A DNA stretch of 64,000 bases from CAYRIY01 sp964424335 (GCA_964424335.1 CAYRIY010000002.1:1-64000); one strand, 5' to 3'. Positions 52,244 to 61,632 are shown, numbered from the stretch's first letter. Numbers and translations: made by a program. Notes: generated from the sequence alone by a model not told the origin.

Positions 52244-52854
52244 CCAAGGCTCGAGACACGTTCGCAAAGTTTGGTCGCGGGTTCCATCATGAGCTGGACC
52301 CACGGTCCAAGCGTGAGTGCGGCGATCAACGTGCCGACGCCGAGCGGCCCTCCGAGCGCGGCTCCGGCGCCGAGCGCCGCGAGGTCCATGGCGACACGGA
52401 TCCTTCCCGGCGGGAGCTTGAGCACGTCGGCAAGGCTCATCATCAAGGCGTCCCGAGGCCCCGCTCCCATGCGCGGCGCGAGGTACATCGCCATGCCTGC
52501 CGCGAACACGACGATGCCGCATTCGAGGTAAATCAGCCCCCACCACCCGTCCACATAAGGAACGTACCCCCGTTCGCGGAAAAAGTCGATGAGAAGCCCG
52601 ACGAGCACGGCGTTCACGAGTGAGACCAAAGTTACGTGCTTACGACGGATCAGCCATGCGGCAAGGATCAATACGACGCCGGTTATTTGCGCGACTTGGC
52701 CGAGGGAGAGCGCCGTGCGCCCCGCGACGCCTAGGTGAAAGACGTCCCATGGTGAGACGCCCCAGGGCGTCGACACGGTCATCGCAAGGCCGTAGGCGAG
52801 AACGGCCATGCCAATCAATACGATCAGCGCGTTGGCTGCGCGTGCTGCGTTCAC
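52180..52854 (-). CDS. YczE-like integral membrane protein
   Basis: This 224-residue protein has five hydrophobic segments and the family features STPWGVSPWDVFHLG near residue 30 and MGAGPRDALMM near residue 130, which mark the YczE/YyaS group. The biochemical role is not established; B. subtilis YczE influences lipopeptide production. The GTG start overlaps the stop of the lipid kinase gene (GTGA). The C-terminal tail after residue 195 is polar and lies in the overlap with the convergent GGCT-domain gene. Confidence 0.8.
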   Translation of the reverse strand: MNAARAANALIVLIGMAVLAYGLAMTVSTPWGVSPWDVFHLGVAGRTALSLGQVAQITGVVLILAAWLIRRKHVTLVSLVNAVLVGLLIDFFRERGYVPYVDGWWGLIYLECGIVVFAAGMAMYLAPRMGAGPRDALMMSLADVLKLPPGRIRVAMDLAALGAGAALGGPLGVGTLIAALTLGPWVQLMMEPATKLCERVSSLGQRGSDGSTPIPANRSARRRQ

Positions 52855-53759
52855 TTCCTTTTCGCTGCCAATCGCAGTGCCCCGGGCAAGATCGAAAAGG
52901 TCACGGGAAGTGTGCCGAGCATTTGGCCGTCGGCATGCACGAGGACGTCCTCATCGGCCGAAACCGAAATCCGAGTGGCCTGAGTGTACGAGCATTTGGG
53001 GTGGGAAAGGTGCGAGCCGCGGAAGACCCGAGCCAAATTGACCACGGTCTCCAGCTTGGTCACGTCCTCTACCAGGCATAAATCGAGTTGGCCGTCGTGC
53101 GCGACCGCCTTTGGGCAGATTTTCATGCCGCCGCCATACGTGGACGCGTTGCCAACGGCGCCGAGCAGCGCACGCGCCTCGCGTGCCACACCGTCGACCT
53201 CGATATGGAGCATGGTGGGGGCGTAGGATTTCAACGTGCGCAGCGCGGTCACGAGGTAGGGGAGTGCGCTGCGCTTTCCCTGATACCGCTCTGTCACGAG
53301 CTTTGCCACTTTGGCGTCGAAGCCAAATCCCGCAACATTGACAAAGGCTCGGTCGTTGATGAGCCCGACGTCGATATTGATATCGCCTTCGTCCAATACT
53401 GTTTGCAGGGCTGAGTGTGCAGTCGAGTAAAGGCCCATGCCCCGGGCGAAGTCGTTCCCCGTGCCGCAGGGGATGAGTCCGATCGACGGGAGCGGGTCAG
53501 GACGCGCCTCGAGCGAGCTTGCCGCAAGGATGCCGTTTACGACTTCGTGCAGCGTGCCGTCGCCTCCGACCGCAACGACGCGGGTGCAACCGTGCCTTAC
53601 TCCGTCTAGTGCCATGGATTCGGCGTGACCGGCCTCGCGAGTCCTCTTGAAGTCGGACTCGACGCCGCGTACGCTTTTAAGCTCGGTCTGGAGAAAGCGC
53701 GCCGCCTTTTCGGCGCGGCCGCCCCCGGCAATGGGGTTTACGATAAAGAGGACCCTCAA
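52851..53759 (-). CDS. Diacylglycerol kinase-family lipid kinase
   Basis: This 302-residue enzyme has the DAGK catalytic motifs NPIAGGGRAEKAA, VVAVGGDGTLHEVVNGI and LIPCGTGNDFARGMGL, typical of DgkB, YegS and related lipid kinases. It probably phosphorylates diacylglycerol or a similar membrane lipid. TTG 53759 is preceded by AAAGGAGT. It is translationally coupled to the yczE-like gene downstream, suggesting a membrane-related unit. Confidence 0.9.
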   Translation of the reverse strand: MRVLFIVNPIAGGGRAEKAARFLQTELKSVRGVESDFKRTREAGHAESMALDGVRHGCTRVVAVGGDGTLHEVVNGILAASSLEARPDPLPSIGLIPCGTGNDFARGMGLYSTAHSALQTVLDEGDINIDVGLINDRAFVNVAGFGFDAKVAKLVTERYQGKRSALPYLVTALRTLKSYAPTMLHIEVDGVAREARALLGAVGNASTYGGGMKICPKAVAHDGQLDLCLVEDVTKLETVVNLARVFRGSHLSHPKCSYTQATRISVSADEDVLVHADGQMLGTLPVTFSILPGALRLAAKRK

Positions 53760-54044
53760 GACGCCCGCGGACTCCTTTCGATGGAATTAATAGTTCGGCG
53801 GTGAACGGGAGAGTCCTGTAGGGTCGAACGGGGCGAAGGAAGCCGTCCTGCCTGCGTCGAAGTTGGTCATAGTTTGGGGAGTTTCGGCACTCCTCCATAA
53901 CACCGATTTGAGGTATCAACCGAGTCGCACACATAAAGGCTAATCACATGCGACCGGCCTGTTGCCCGCGCCCAGCGCGCGGACCTTTTCGTTTCGGACG
54001 TGCGAGGAGACAAAGGGATCACAAGGAGCAGGGAGGCAGATCAT
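53760..54044. promoter_or_regulatory. Divergent region with fabI promoter candidate
   Basis: TTGAGG (53908-53913) and CATAAA (53932-53937) are 18 nt apart and point to fabI. GGGGAGT/ACTCCTC (53876-53882 and 53889-53895) forms a hairpin just upstream. I do not see a FapR-type operator. No gene is supported here. Confidence 0.3.
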
Positions 54045-54824
54045 TTGAAGGGACTAAGTGGACTGTTGGACGGCAAAGTCGGCCTTGTGCTCGGCGTTGC
54101 CAACAAGCGAAGCATTGCATGGGCGATCACCCAGCAAGCGGCAAACTCAGGGGCGAAAATCGCCTTGACGTACCAGGGCGAACGGCTCGAAGAGAACGTC
54201 AGAAGCTTGGCGGAGGCGCTCGACGAGCCCCTCCTCGTACCGTGCGACGTGACGAACGACGAAGAGATCGAGGCGATGTTTGACGCCGTAAAGGCTCGAT
54301 ATGGGCGCTTGGATTTCATCGTGCACAGCGTGGCGTTTGCGCCGAAGGAGGCCTTGGAGCGGCCGTACGTCGAGACTGCCCGCGACGCCTACCGGATCGC
54401 ACAAGAGGTGAGTGCGTACTCGATCGTCCCGCTTGCCAGGCATGCTCGCGAGCTGATGACCGAAGGCGGCAGCATCATGGCGATGACGTACTACGGGTCG
54501 GAGAAAGTGGTCCCCAACTACAACGTCATGGGCGTCGCAAAGGCGGCTTTGGAGGCCTCGATCCGGTACTTGGCGGACGACTTGGGGCCGTCTGGGATCC
54601 GCGTCAACGCGGTCTCGGCAGGACCCGTCAACACGCTCGCAGCGCGCGGCATTTCCGGCTTCACAGGTATGCTCAAGCACCATGCGGAAAAGGCGCCGCT
54701 CAAGCGGAACGTCGAGATCGAAGAGGTGGCGAACGCAGCGCTCTTCTTGATCTCCCCGCTCAGTTCCGGCATTACGGGCGAGGTGCTCTACGTCGACTGC
54801 GGCTATCACATCATGGGAATGTAG
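54045..54824 (+). CDS. fabI: Enoyl-[acyl-carrier-protein] reductase (NADH)
   Basis: This 259-residue short-chain reductase catalyses the last step of each fatty-acid elongation cycle. FabI-specific features are GVANKRSIAWAI near the N-terminus, VHSVAFAPKE, SIMAMTYYGSEKVVPNYN with the catalytic Tyr-x6-Lys (YNVMGVAK), and AGPVNTLAARGI. TTG 54045 follows GGGAGG by 8 nt; the open frame starts at 54000. nagB follows after 21 nt. Confidence 0.94.
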   Translation: MKGLSGLLDGKVGLVLGVANKRSIAWAITQQAANSGAKIALTYQGERLEENVRSLAEALDEPLLVPCDVTNDEEIEAMFDAVKARYGRLDFIVHSVAFAPKEALERPYVETARDAYRIAQEVSAYSIVPLARHARELMTEGGSIMAMTYYGSEKVVPNYNVMGVAKAALEASIRYLADDLGPSGIRVNAVSAGPVNTLAARGISGFTGMLKHHAEKAPLKRNVEIEEVANAALFLISPLSSGITGEVLYVDCGYHIMGM

Positions 54825-54845
54825 GTCAGGAGGAAGCAGTGCGCT

Positions 54846-55607
54846 TTGAGTCTCGCGATTTGGGTTTGTGAGTCCGATTACGATTTCGACCGGGTTGCGG
54901 CGGAGTGGGTGGCCGCTCACCTAGAGGGGCCCGATCCTGTCCTTGGGCTGCCGACCGGGGGAACTCCGGAAGGCTTATACCGTGAGCTTGTGCGCATGCA
55001 CCGGGAGGAGGGCCTTAGCTTTCGCTCCGCCCGGACGTTCAACCTTGACGAGTACGTAGGACTCGCGGCCGATCACGCCCAAAGTTACGCTCACTACATG
55101 CGCGAGCGGCTTTTTCGCCATGTCGACATCGACCCTTCGCGCACGCACATACCAAATGGCCTCTGCGAAGATCCCGATGAAGAAGCGCGACGGTACGATG
55201 CGCTCCTGCGCGAGCACGGTCCGATCCGGGCCCAAGTGCTCGGGATCGGTTCCAACGGGCACATCGGATTTAACGAACCTGGGACCGCGTTCAAGACGCG
55301 CACCCACACGGTGAAGCTAACGGAGGAAACGCGTGAGGCGAACGCCAGGTTTTTCGAGTCGATCGACGAGGTGCCTCGCCTTGCCGTGACGATGGGCATC
55401 GCGAACATCCTCGAGTCCGAGGCGATCCTTTTGATGGCAAAGGGAAGCAGCAAGCAAGAGGCATTGAAAAGGGCGTTCACAGAGCCGCAGTCGATCGACG
55501 TTCCGGCCTCGGCCTTGCAAACGCACGCGGACGTCACGGTGCTCGTCGACCGCGAGGCGGCTGTTGGCCTTGAGGCATTGCTCTCACAAGGCTCCGAGCG
55601 CTCGTAA
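54846..55607 (+). CDS. nagB: Glucosamine-6-phosphate deaminase
   Basis: This 253-residue isomerase-deaminase converts glucosamine-6-phosphate to fructose-6-phosphate and ammonia. Motifs are LGLPTGGTPEGLYREL, FNLDEYVGLAADHAQSY and LGIGSNGHIGFNEPGT. The start is TTG 54846 with AGGAGG about 12 nt upstream. It follows fabI and overlaps the convergent small membrane-protein gene by 24 nt. No nagA or nag regulator is adjacent, so its role may be amino-sugar recycling, for instance from spore cortex. Confidence 0.92.
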   Translation: MSLAIWVCESDYDFDRVAAEWVAAHLEGPDPVLGLPTGGTPEGLYRELVRMHREEGLSFRSARTFNLDEYVGLAADHAQSYAHYMRERLFRHVDIDPSRTHIPNGLCEDPDEEARRYDALLREHGPIRAQVLGIGSNGHIGFNEPGTAFKTRTHTVKLTEETREANARFFESIDEVPRLAVTMGIANILESEAILLMAKGSSKQEALKRAFTEPQSIDVPASALQTHADVTVLVDREAAVGLEALLSQGSERS

Positions 55608-55820
55608 AAGCGCCTCTCCGAGCGGGGTCATGAGCTTTGTGATCACCGTCGTGGGGTTGATCACGTGCAACTCGAGGATTTGCAAGATTGAAAGGGTAAG
55701 CGCCGCGACCCAAAGCGCCGCATACAGGCAAAGCTCGCCCCAATCTTTGAGTTGCACGATGACGGGAACATCGTAGGCCGCCATAGCGAGCATCAAGGCG
55801 ACGGCGATCGCAATGAGCAT
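55584..55820 (-). CDS. Small two-helix membrane protein, candidate germinant receptor D subunit
   Basis: This 78-residue protein has two hydrophobic helices (LIAIAVALMLAMAAY and LCLYAALWVAALTLSIL) and little else. AAAGGAGCG lies about 10 nt before the ATG. It is the last gene of a gerA-gerB-gerC operon, and small two-helix D subunits of this size are known to accompany some GerA-type receptors and modulate them. The assignment rests on size, topology and position, not on sequence motifs. Confidence 0.65.
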   Translation of the reverse strand: MLIAIAVALMLAMAAYDVPVIVQLKDWGELCLYAALWVAALTLSILQILELHVINPTTVITKLMTPLGEALLRALGAL

Positions 55821-55850
55821 GGTGATTGGTCGCTCCTTTCAAAGGGCGGT

Positions 55851-57065
55851 CTATCGATCGACGGTGTAGGGTCCGCCGACGAGGCCGGGCCGGCGAATGT
55901 CAAATTTGACGTTGATGTCGACCCGCATGGTTGGCCAAATCTCCTCATACCAGTGTGTGCCGACTTCCCGCCACACGCTCGGCGATCGGCGCAAGAGGGC
56001 TGCTCCAAACCCAAATGGATCGGACATCACCTCTTGCGCCTTCGTTATCGCAGCCGAGATTTCAGTCTTGATTTGTTCCACAGCAACGTCGTGGACCTCG
56101 TCGAGCGCAGACGAGGTGCGCTCAAAACCGGAAGTGCAACCGACCTCGATGACGCGGCCTTCCATGACGATCTCGATAACGCCGTGTAGTTCCGGCTCCA
56201 ATTCAATCTTCACATTCCCCTTGGACCGTTGGACCTCGATCAAGATCGGGTCGATCGGGTCGGTTGGACAAGGCAGCTCTACATTCGTTGACGCCATTCG
56301 CCCAAGCGCCCAGAGGAGGCCGCGGGTCTCCCGTTCGTCCAAATAGCCCACAAGCCGATCGCCTTGAAACAGGGCGATCCCGGAGTAAAGGACACGACTC
56401 GGTACAGCTGCGGCTTTTTCGGCATCCGCCGGGGCCGGCCGGATCACGCCGAGATAGGGATCCATACCCTCGAGTGATGCCGCGACCAAGAAATCATGCA
56501 CAGTTCTGATGTCAGAGCCGCGCGTACGGGAACTTAGGCGAATGAGGTCAAAGAGGCCCTCGCCAGAACTGCCGGCAAGCGGAAACGTGGCAGAGATTGC
56601 ATCCTTGGCGGAAATGTCCCTTGCCACCACGAGGATCGCTTCGCGCCGCGTCTGTCTGGGGCGGTGAAACAAGTCGAGCATCTGCCTCATGTCGGTTTTC
56701 GCCAACTCTTCAGCGACGACGACGACTCGATTGTGCGCTACGTAAACCTGCCTCGGCACGGTGTCCTGGATGCTGTTCAAGGCGTCGAGTGGAGAAAATC
56801 CCGTGCCTGTCAGAACGAGCCCTGAACCTTGAACCAAGTTGCTGTCGCTAGAATTCCCGCCGCCGGCAAAATCACCTGAAGCAATTCGCACCGTCATGTC
56901 GATCAGACTCCAGCCGCGTGCGTTGGTAGGTGAGTCGGATGGGTCGAGCCCGGCGGCGATGACAAACCCAAGCGACTCCACCTCGATCCTGTCCCAGCAT
57001 CCGGTGACGGCCATTGCAAGGAAGAGCGCGACGAGCGCGCATGCGATGGGGCGCAGGCGCTTCAC
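55851..57065 (-). CDS. Germinant receptor C subunit, Ger(x)C lipoprotein
   Basis: This 404-residue lipoprotein has the signal LVALFLAMAVTGCWDRIEVE, whose GCWDRIE block is diagnostic of Ger(x)C proteins, and LGFVIAAGLDPS after it. The mature protein is anchored to the outer face of the spore inner membrane and forms the receptor with the A and B subunits. Further family features include YVAHNRVVVVAEELA, GVIEIVMEGRVIEVGC and HWYEEIWPTM. ATG start; its start overlaps the gerB stop. Confidence 0.92.
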   Translation of the reverse strand: MKRLRPIACALVALFLAMAVTGCWDRIEVESLGFVIAAGLDPSDSPTNARGWSLIDMTVRIASGDFAGGGNSSDSNLVQGSGLVLTGTGFSPLDALNSIQDTVPRQVYVAHNRVVVVAEELAKTDMRQMLDLFHRPRQTRREAILVVARDISAKDAISATFPLAGSSGEGLFDLIRLSSRTRGSDIRTVHDFLVAASLEGMDPYLGVIRPAPADAEKAAAVPSRVLYSGIALFQGDRLVGYLDERETRGLLWALGRMASTNVELPCPTDPIDPILIEVQRSKGNVKIELEPELHGVIEIVMEGRVIEVGCTSGFERTSSALDEVHDVAVEQIKTEISAAITKAQEVMSDPFGFGAALLRRSPSVWREVGTHWYEEIWPTMRVDINVKFDIRRPGLVGGPYTVDR

Positions 57066-58186
57066 GAGCGGTTCCTCCGTTCATGCCTTGCCGCCCCGGA
57101 CTTCTTGACGACGCTTGCGATGAGGAGGATCGCAGGGACTGGTATGATCATCAACAGTCCATAGGGCGCCATTACTTCCGCCATCTGGAAATCCGTGATT
57201 TGGAAACTGTTGGCAAAGAGGGTCAGGGAAAGGGTGAGCAGGATCGCCCCCATTGGAAACACCAAACGCCTGTGATCGCGCAGTCCGCACCACTGAGCGA
57301 TGCCCCTCGCTCCGGCGAAGTATACAAAGGAAAGTTCGAGAAAAAGCCCGACGCCCCAACCCGCAACAGTAAGTGTCTCGATGCGCTCAAAAAACTCAGC
57401 GAAGCGTATCAGACGAACGAGGCTCAGGAATGGAAACTGCATCCTTCCCACCTCGACAGGTCCAAAAACGCCAACCGCCAACACCGTGCTCGCAGTGATC
57501 AAGATCCCTGCCCATATGATCGCCTTCAGCGCCGCCTTCATGACTCGATCCTTCTCCTTGACGGAAGGGTACACGACGAACAGCGTCGTGATGAAGAAGT
57601 AAAAGCCAAATGGAGCGAAGACGCCCTTTAGCGGGCGCTCGTATCCGTCCGCCAGGATAGGTGTGAGGCGGCTGAAATCGGCTTCGGGAATGAGGAGCAG
57701 CACGATACCAACCGTAGTCACGAAAAATAGAGGCACCAGTATATCCGCCGTGCGCGCGATCGCCTCGATCCCCAGGCGAACGGCCACCGCGCTGACGAAG
57801 ATCATGCTGCCCATGGTGAAAACGAGCGGCGTCTGCGGCAAAACTGCGCCTGCCAGCATCTCGCCGTACTCGCGCAACGTGAATGCGGCGAAGTGCAAGA
57901 ACCCCCATAATAGTGGGAGCGTAAGCAGCCTACCGACCCATGGACCGAAGAGTTCGATCGAGTACTCAAAGATCGACTTGTCGGGATGGCGGGACGCTAG
58001 GGAGACAAACATCCACACAAGTGGAATGCCGAGGAGTGTGTTGGCGACGGCGGAAATCCAACCGTCCCGGCCGGCTCCGCCAACCGTCAAGTGGGGCAGG
58101 CTCGCAATCGTAAGCACCGATCGGCTGATGAACAGGAGCAACGCCAACTGTCTTACTTCGATTTGTTCGTATTTCCTTACGCTCAC
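57062..58186 (-). CDS. Germinant receptor B subunit, GerAB-type permease
   Basis: This 374-residue membrane protein has ten hydrophobic segments and belongs to the amino-acid/polyamine/organocation superfamily (GerAB/ArcD type). The B subunit is the likely germinant-binding component. Family stretches include YEQIEVRQLALLLFISRSV and FAPFGFYFFITTLFVVYPSV. GTG 58186 follows GAGGGGATAG. It overlaps gerA and gerC by 4 nt on each side. The ligand cannot be inferred from sequence. Confidence 0.92.
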   Translation of the reverse strand: MSVRKYEQIEVRQLALLLFISRSVLTIASLPHLTVGGAGRDGWISAVANTLLGIPLVWMFVSLASRHPDKSIFEYSIELFGPWVGRLLTLPLLWGFLHFAAFTLREYGEMLAGAVLPQTPLVFTMGSMIFVSAVAVRLGIEAIARTADILVPLFFVTTVGIVLLLIPEADFSRLTPILADGYERPLKGVFAPFGFYFFITTLFVVYPSVKEKDRVMKAALKAIIWAGILITASTVLAVGVFGPVEVGRMQFPFLSLVRLIRFAEFFERIETLTVAGWGVGLFLELSFVYFAGARGIAQWCGLRDHRRLVFPMGAILLTLSLTLFANSFQITDFQMAEVMAPYGLLMIIPVPAILLIASVVKKSGAARHERRNRS

Positions 58187-59940
58187 GACCTATCCCCTCG
58201 CTTTCCGCGCGTGCGACTGCGGCGTCCACCCGAGCCGCGCTGCGAATCGTCGGCGTCTTTATCTGCGCCGTCCGACTCGAGATCGTCCTTACTGGAGCGC
58301 AAGAGATCTGCAGGCGGCCGCATCCTCAAATTCGGTTCCTCGCGCACGCGGTCTTGCACGTTGATCGCTTCCGGACGTGTCCACATCAACCAAAGCGGCG
58401 CTCTCATGACCACATCCTTCAAGTCGGAGCGCTGATAAGGCGCAATCGGCGAGAGGTAAGGCACGCCGAACGACCGCAACGATACGAGGTGGAGCAGGAG
58501 GAGGAGCGCCACGATCTGGATGCCGAAGAGCCCGACCATGGACGCGGCGATCATAAAGACAAACCTCAAGATCCGAGCGGAGATGGCCACGCTGAAAACG
58601 GGTGTGGCAAACGAGGCGATCGCGGTCATCGCCACGACGATGACCATCGCCGGAGAGACCAGACCGGCGCTCACGGCCGCTTCACCCACGACGAGCGCGC
58701 CCACGATGCTCACCGCTTGTCCAATGACCCGGGGCAGGCGAATACCCGCCTCACGCAGGACCTCAAAGAGCGTCTCGAGGAGCAGCGCTTCAACGAGAGC
58801 AGGGAATGGGACGCCCTGCCTTGCCGACGCAATCGCCAAGATCAGATCAGTCGGCAGCAACTCCTGGTGAAATGTGGTAATGGCTATATAAAGAGCGGGC
58901 AGGACGAGCGCGATCACAAATGCGATGTAACGGAGTATTCGGATCAGCGAGCCGATCGGAAACCGTTCGTAGTAATCCTCCGGACTCGACAAGAACATCG
59001 AGAACGTAGCGGGCACGATGAGCGCGAACGGTGTGTTGTCCGTGAAAATCACCACGCGCCCTTCCAATAGGTTGGCTGCCACGGTATCGGGGCGCTCGGT
59101 GCGAAGCATCTGTGGAAATAGCGACCAGGGGCTGTCTTGGATGTACTCCTCCAAGTAGCCGCTTTCGAGAACGGCGTCGACGTCGATGCGGCAAAGCCTT
59201 TCATGCACCTCGTCTACGATGCCTTGGTCGACGATGCCTTCGATGTAACCGATGCTCACCTTGGTCTTGCTCAAGCGTCCGATCTCGAGTTGGTCAAAGC
59301 GAAGCCGCGAGTCTTTGATCCTGCGTCGGATGAGCGTCTCGCTGACGCGGATCGTCTCGGTAAAGCCGTCACGAGGTCCCCGGACGACGGTTTCACTTGG
59401 GGGCTCGATCACCGGCCTTTGGGGCCACCCAGGCGTCGCGACGACGATCGCCCTCGGGGATCCGTTAAAGAGGATGACCGTATCGCCGGTGGAAATTGCG
59501 CTGAGGACCTTCTCCCACTCTCGGGTGACCTCGGCTTCGGAAGCGCTCAGGAGCCGCTCGAGGACGCCTTCGACGACGTCGCCCGGCCTCAAGCGAGCCG
59601 GCGCGTTTGAAGCTCGAGTCTGACCGGCTTCGACCATCGTCGACTTGAGGATGTGGTCGTTGATGACGTTTTTGTCGGCCAAGCCGTCCATGTAGGCGAT
59701 GGCGGCCTCAACTTCACCGCTTGGCCCCGCGAGGAAACGTCGAGTGACGAGGCTGGTCGTCTCTCCAAAATCGAGGCGAAGTTTGGAAAGGGATTGGCCA
59801 AGCGATACCGGAACAAACTTGGTCCCCTCGTCGTTGGTTCGCCTGCCACTCCCTTTGTTGTTTGCCCGCGGTTGATCGTGTTCCTGGGCGCCGCTTTGAC
59901 CGCGGCGATGTCGCCGGTCGCGCTGGAAAAATGGGCTCAT
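58183..59940 (-). CDS. Germinant receptor A subunit, GerAA type
   Basis: This 585-residue protein has the GerA-family soluble N-terminal region (to about residue 320) and then membrane segments with PALYIAITTFHQELLPTDL, RQGVPFPALVEALLLETLFE and EAGIRLPRVIGQAVSIVGAL, strongly diagnostic. Both ends carry extra charged tails: an Arg-rich first 40 residues and a Ser/Arg/Gly-rich last 50. The soluble region includes VLFNGS-like VILFNGSPRAIVVA and SKTKVSIGYIEGI. The ATG overlaps the stop of the upstream FMN-protein gene by 4 nt. Confidence 0.93.
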   Translation of the reverse strand: MSPFFQRDRRHRRGQSGAQEHDQPRANNKGSGRRTNDEGTKFVPVSLGQSLSKLRLDFGETTSLVTRRFLAGPSGEVEAAIAYMDGLADKNVINDHILKSTMVEAGQTRASNAPARLRPGDVVEGVLERLLSASEAEVTREWEKVLSAISTGDTVILFNGSPRAIVVATPGWPQRPVIEPPSETVVRGPRDGFTETIRVSETLIRRRIKDSRLRFDQLEIGRLSKTKVSIGYIEGIVDQGIVDEVHERLCRIDVDAVLESGYLEEYIQDSPWSLFPQMLRTERPDTVAANLLEGRVVIFTDNTPFALIVPATFSMFLSSPEDYYERFPIGSLIRILRYIAFVIALVLPALYIAITTFHQELLPTDLILAIASARQGVPFPALVEALLLETLFEVLREAGIRLPRVIGQAVSIVGALVVGEAAVSAGLVSPAMVIVVAMTAIASFATPVFSVAISARILRFVFMIAASMVGLFGIQIVALLLLLHLVSLRSFGVPYLSPIAPYQRSDLKDVVMRAPLWLMWTRPEAINVQDRVREEPNLRMRPPADLLRSSKDDLESDGADKDADDSQRGSGGRRSRTRGKRGDRS

Positions 59941-61463
59941 CCGCGCCGCGGCCCCCCGGTTCGATCAGAGCTTTGTTTCGGGAGCGCTCCGTTTCCCGCA
60001 TGATTGCTTAGCGCAGACTCGGAAAGGTAGGCGACAGGTAGCCCGGTAATCTTCGCGGTGACATCGTCGAGTGCGCACAAGTCCGAACGATCGACGTCGC
60101 GCACATCGTCCTTGCCAAGCTGGCGCACCGCATGCTCGAGTTCGTCTCTGCACGCAAGCAGGTAGTTTCCGACGTTTTCGGCGCCCTTTTCGATCGAGAA
60201 GAGCCGGTTTCTCTTGCCCTGATAGGTCACGACTTGGGTCGGAGGCTCGGACGGCGTCGCTTTTGGCTGTTGTCCCGCCATGAGGGCGAGCATGATTGCA
60301 GTGCCGACATAAACGGCGTCTGCTCCGAGTGCAAGGCACTTGAGGAAGTCGCCCGGCGTCATGAGTCCGCCGGAGACGATGAGGGAGACGCGGCCTTTCG
60401 GATCGTGCTCGTCGAGGTACTCCCGGGCGCGCAGGAGGGCGTAAAGCGTAGGAATCCCAAAATCGTCCTGGGAAACCGGCGGCGCTTGACCGGTGCCGGC
60501 CTGAGCTCCGTCGATCACGACACCGTCCACGCCTGCTTCGATACACACGGCCAGATCTCGTTCCAGGCGGTGCGATGCGGCCAGCTTGACGACGACGGGT
60601 CGCCCTCCACAAAGGTACCGGGCGCGATCGACGATCGGGGAGAGCCCCTTTCCACGAGCGAGTTCCTCAAACGTGGAGTCGACGACCGCCGGCTCTCCTG
60701 GCGCGAGGCGCATCTCGTCCATCAGCCGCGGGGTCACCTTCTCGGGGGGGAGTTTACTTCCCACGCTGCCGGCTGCTCCTTGACCGATGTGGATTTCAAC
60801 CATGTCCGCCTCTTCGAGCGCCTCAAGCTTCATCCAGTTGCCTCGATGGTACTGAACGACGAGCTTTCTCGCCTCGGCGCGCTCCTCGGGCAAGTAGGGG
60901 CCCTCACCGGTATTGGTCGCAGTGCCTGCTCGATTCGCGCCGCGGGCAATCGCGATTTTGGCCGCCTTTGATAGGGAGACGCCGTACCCCATGCCCCCGA
61001 TCAAGATGGGGAGATCGATCTCCAAGGGGTAATCGGCGTACGGGCCGATGACGACGCGCGTGCTCACGCTTTGATCCCCGGGCGTGGGCAACGGATCCAA
61101 CTGTGCGAAATTGAACATGATGTGCTCAAATCCCGGGTATTTTTTGGGGCTCCCAAGCGGCCTGCGCAACGTGTGCGAATCGCCGGAGCGGAGGTTGAGC
61201 TCAAACAGGTTTTGCACGCCGACGCGGCGAAACCCAGAGAGGCCTGCGATCCAGTTCTCCTCATAGGCGTCCTGCGTCAAAATCCTTACCGCCCGATCCA
61301 GCGCGGCTTCGATCGCGACGCGGCCCAGTTTCGCGGCGCCGACGACGCCCAAGAGAGCCCCTAGTCCGATCGTGAGCCCTGGGCCAACGGAGCGGGGCCG
61401 CCCGCCGTCTTGCCGGCTCTGAGCGCTTTTGGTGGCTGTGGAATAGCGTTTGATGAGAGCCAT
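59937..61463 (-). CDS. FMN-binding glutamate synthase-like protein (YerD type)
   Basis: This 508-residue protein matches the FMN synthase domain of GltB without glutaminase or GXGXG domains. Visible are DLPILIGGMGYGVSLSKAA, GTATNTGEGPYLPEE, IHIGQGAAGSVGSKLP, VVIDGAQAGTGQAPPVS, SGGLMTPGDFLKCLALGADA and YVGTAIM. A hydrophobic segment at residues 28-46 (GPGLTIGLGALLGVVGA) probably anchors it to the membrane, as in YerD-like proteins. It lacks the full three-cysteine [3Fe-4S] set of GltB. Its stop overlaps gerA by 4 nt, so it is the first visible gene of the germination operon. The substrate is unknown. Confidence 0.88.
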   Translation of the reverse strand: MALIKRYSTATKSAQSRQDGGRPRSVGPGLTIGLGALLGVVGAAKLGRVAIEAALDRAVRILTQDAYEENWIAGLSGFRRVGVQNLFELNLRSGDSHTLRRPLGSPKKYPGFEHIMFNFAQLDPLPTPGDQSVSTRVVIGPYADYPLEIDLPILIGGMGYGVSLSKAAKIAIARGANRAGTATNTGEGPYLPEERAEARKLVVQYHRGNWMKLEALEEADMVEIHIGQGAAGSVGSKLPPEKVTPRLMDEMRLAPGEPAVVDSTFEELARGKGLSPIVDRARYLCGGRPVVVKLAASHRLERDLAVCIEAGVDGVVIDGAQAGTGQAPPVSQDDFGIPTLYALLRAREYLDEHDPKGRVSLIVSGGLMTPGDFLKCLALGADAVYVGTAIMLALMAGQQPKATPSEPPTQVVTYQGKRNRLFSIEKGAENVGNYLLACRDELEHAVRQLGKDDVRDVDRSDLCALDDVTAKITGLPVAYLSESALSNHAGNGALPKQSSDRTGGPRRG

Positions 61464-61632
61464 CGTGAGTCATCCCGCCCAGGCGTGTCAATTCGTCCAA
61501 GGAGCTTCATATCGGGTAGCCCATAGCCAGTCTCCCCAAAGTTGGCGCGGGATAAGCGCGGGACCACAGTCACATTTCGGCGGGATTTTGGTTGGCTGTT
61601 GCTGGTTTTGGTATAAATTCGTAGAATAAGGG
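61464..61632. other. Upstream region of the germination operon up to the gap
   Basis: I looked for a forespore (sigma-G) promoter for the minus-strand operon and saw no convincing match; it may lie in the gap. No gene is supported in this stretch. Confidence 0.4.
61588..61617 (+). promoter_or_regulatory. Sigma-A promoter candidate directed toward the gap
   Basis: TTGGTT (61588-61593) and TATAAA (61612-61617) are 18 nt apart, with an extended -10 TGG. It points toward the gap and the LysM/M23 gene beyond, but the real distance across the gap is unknown. Confidence 0.45.
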
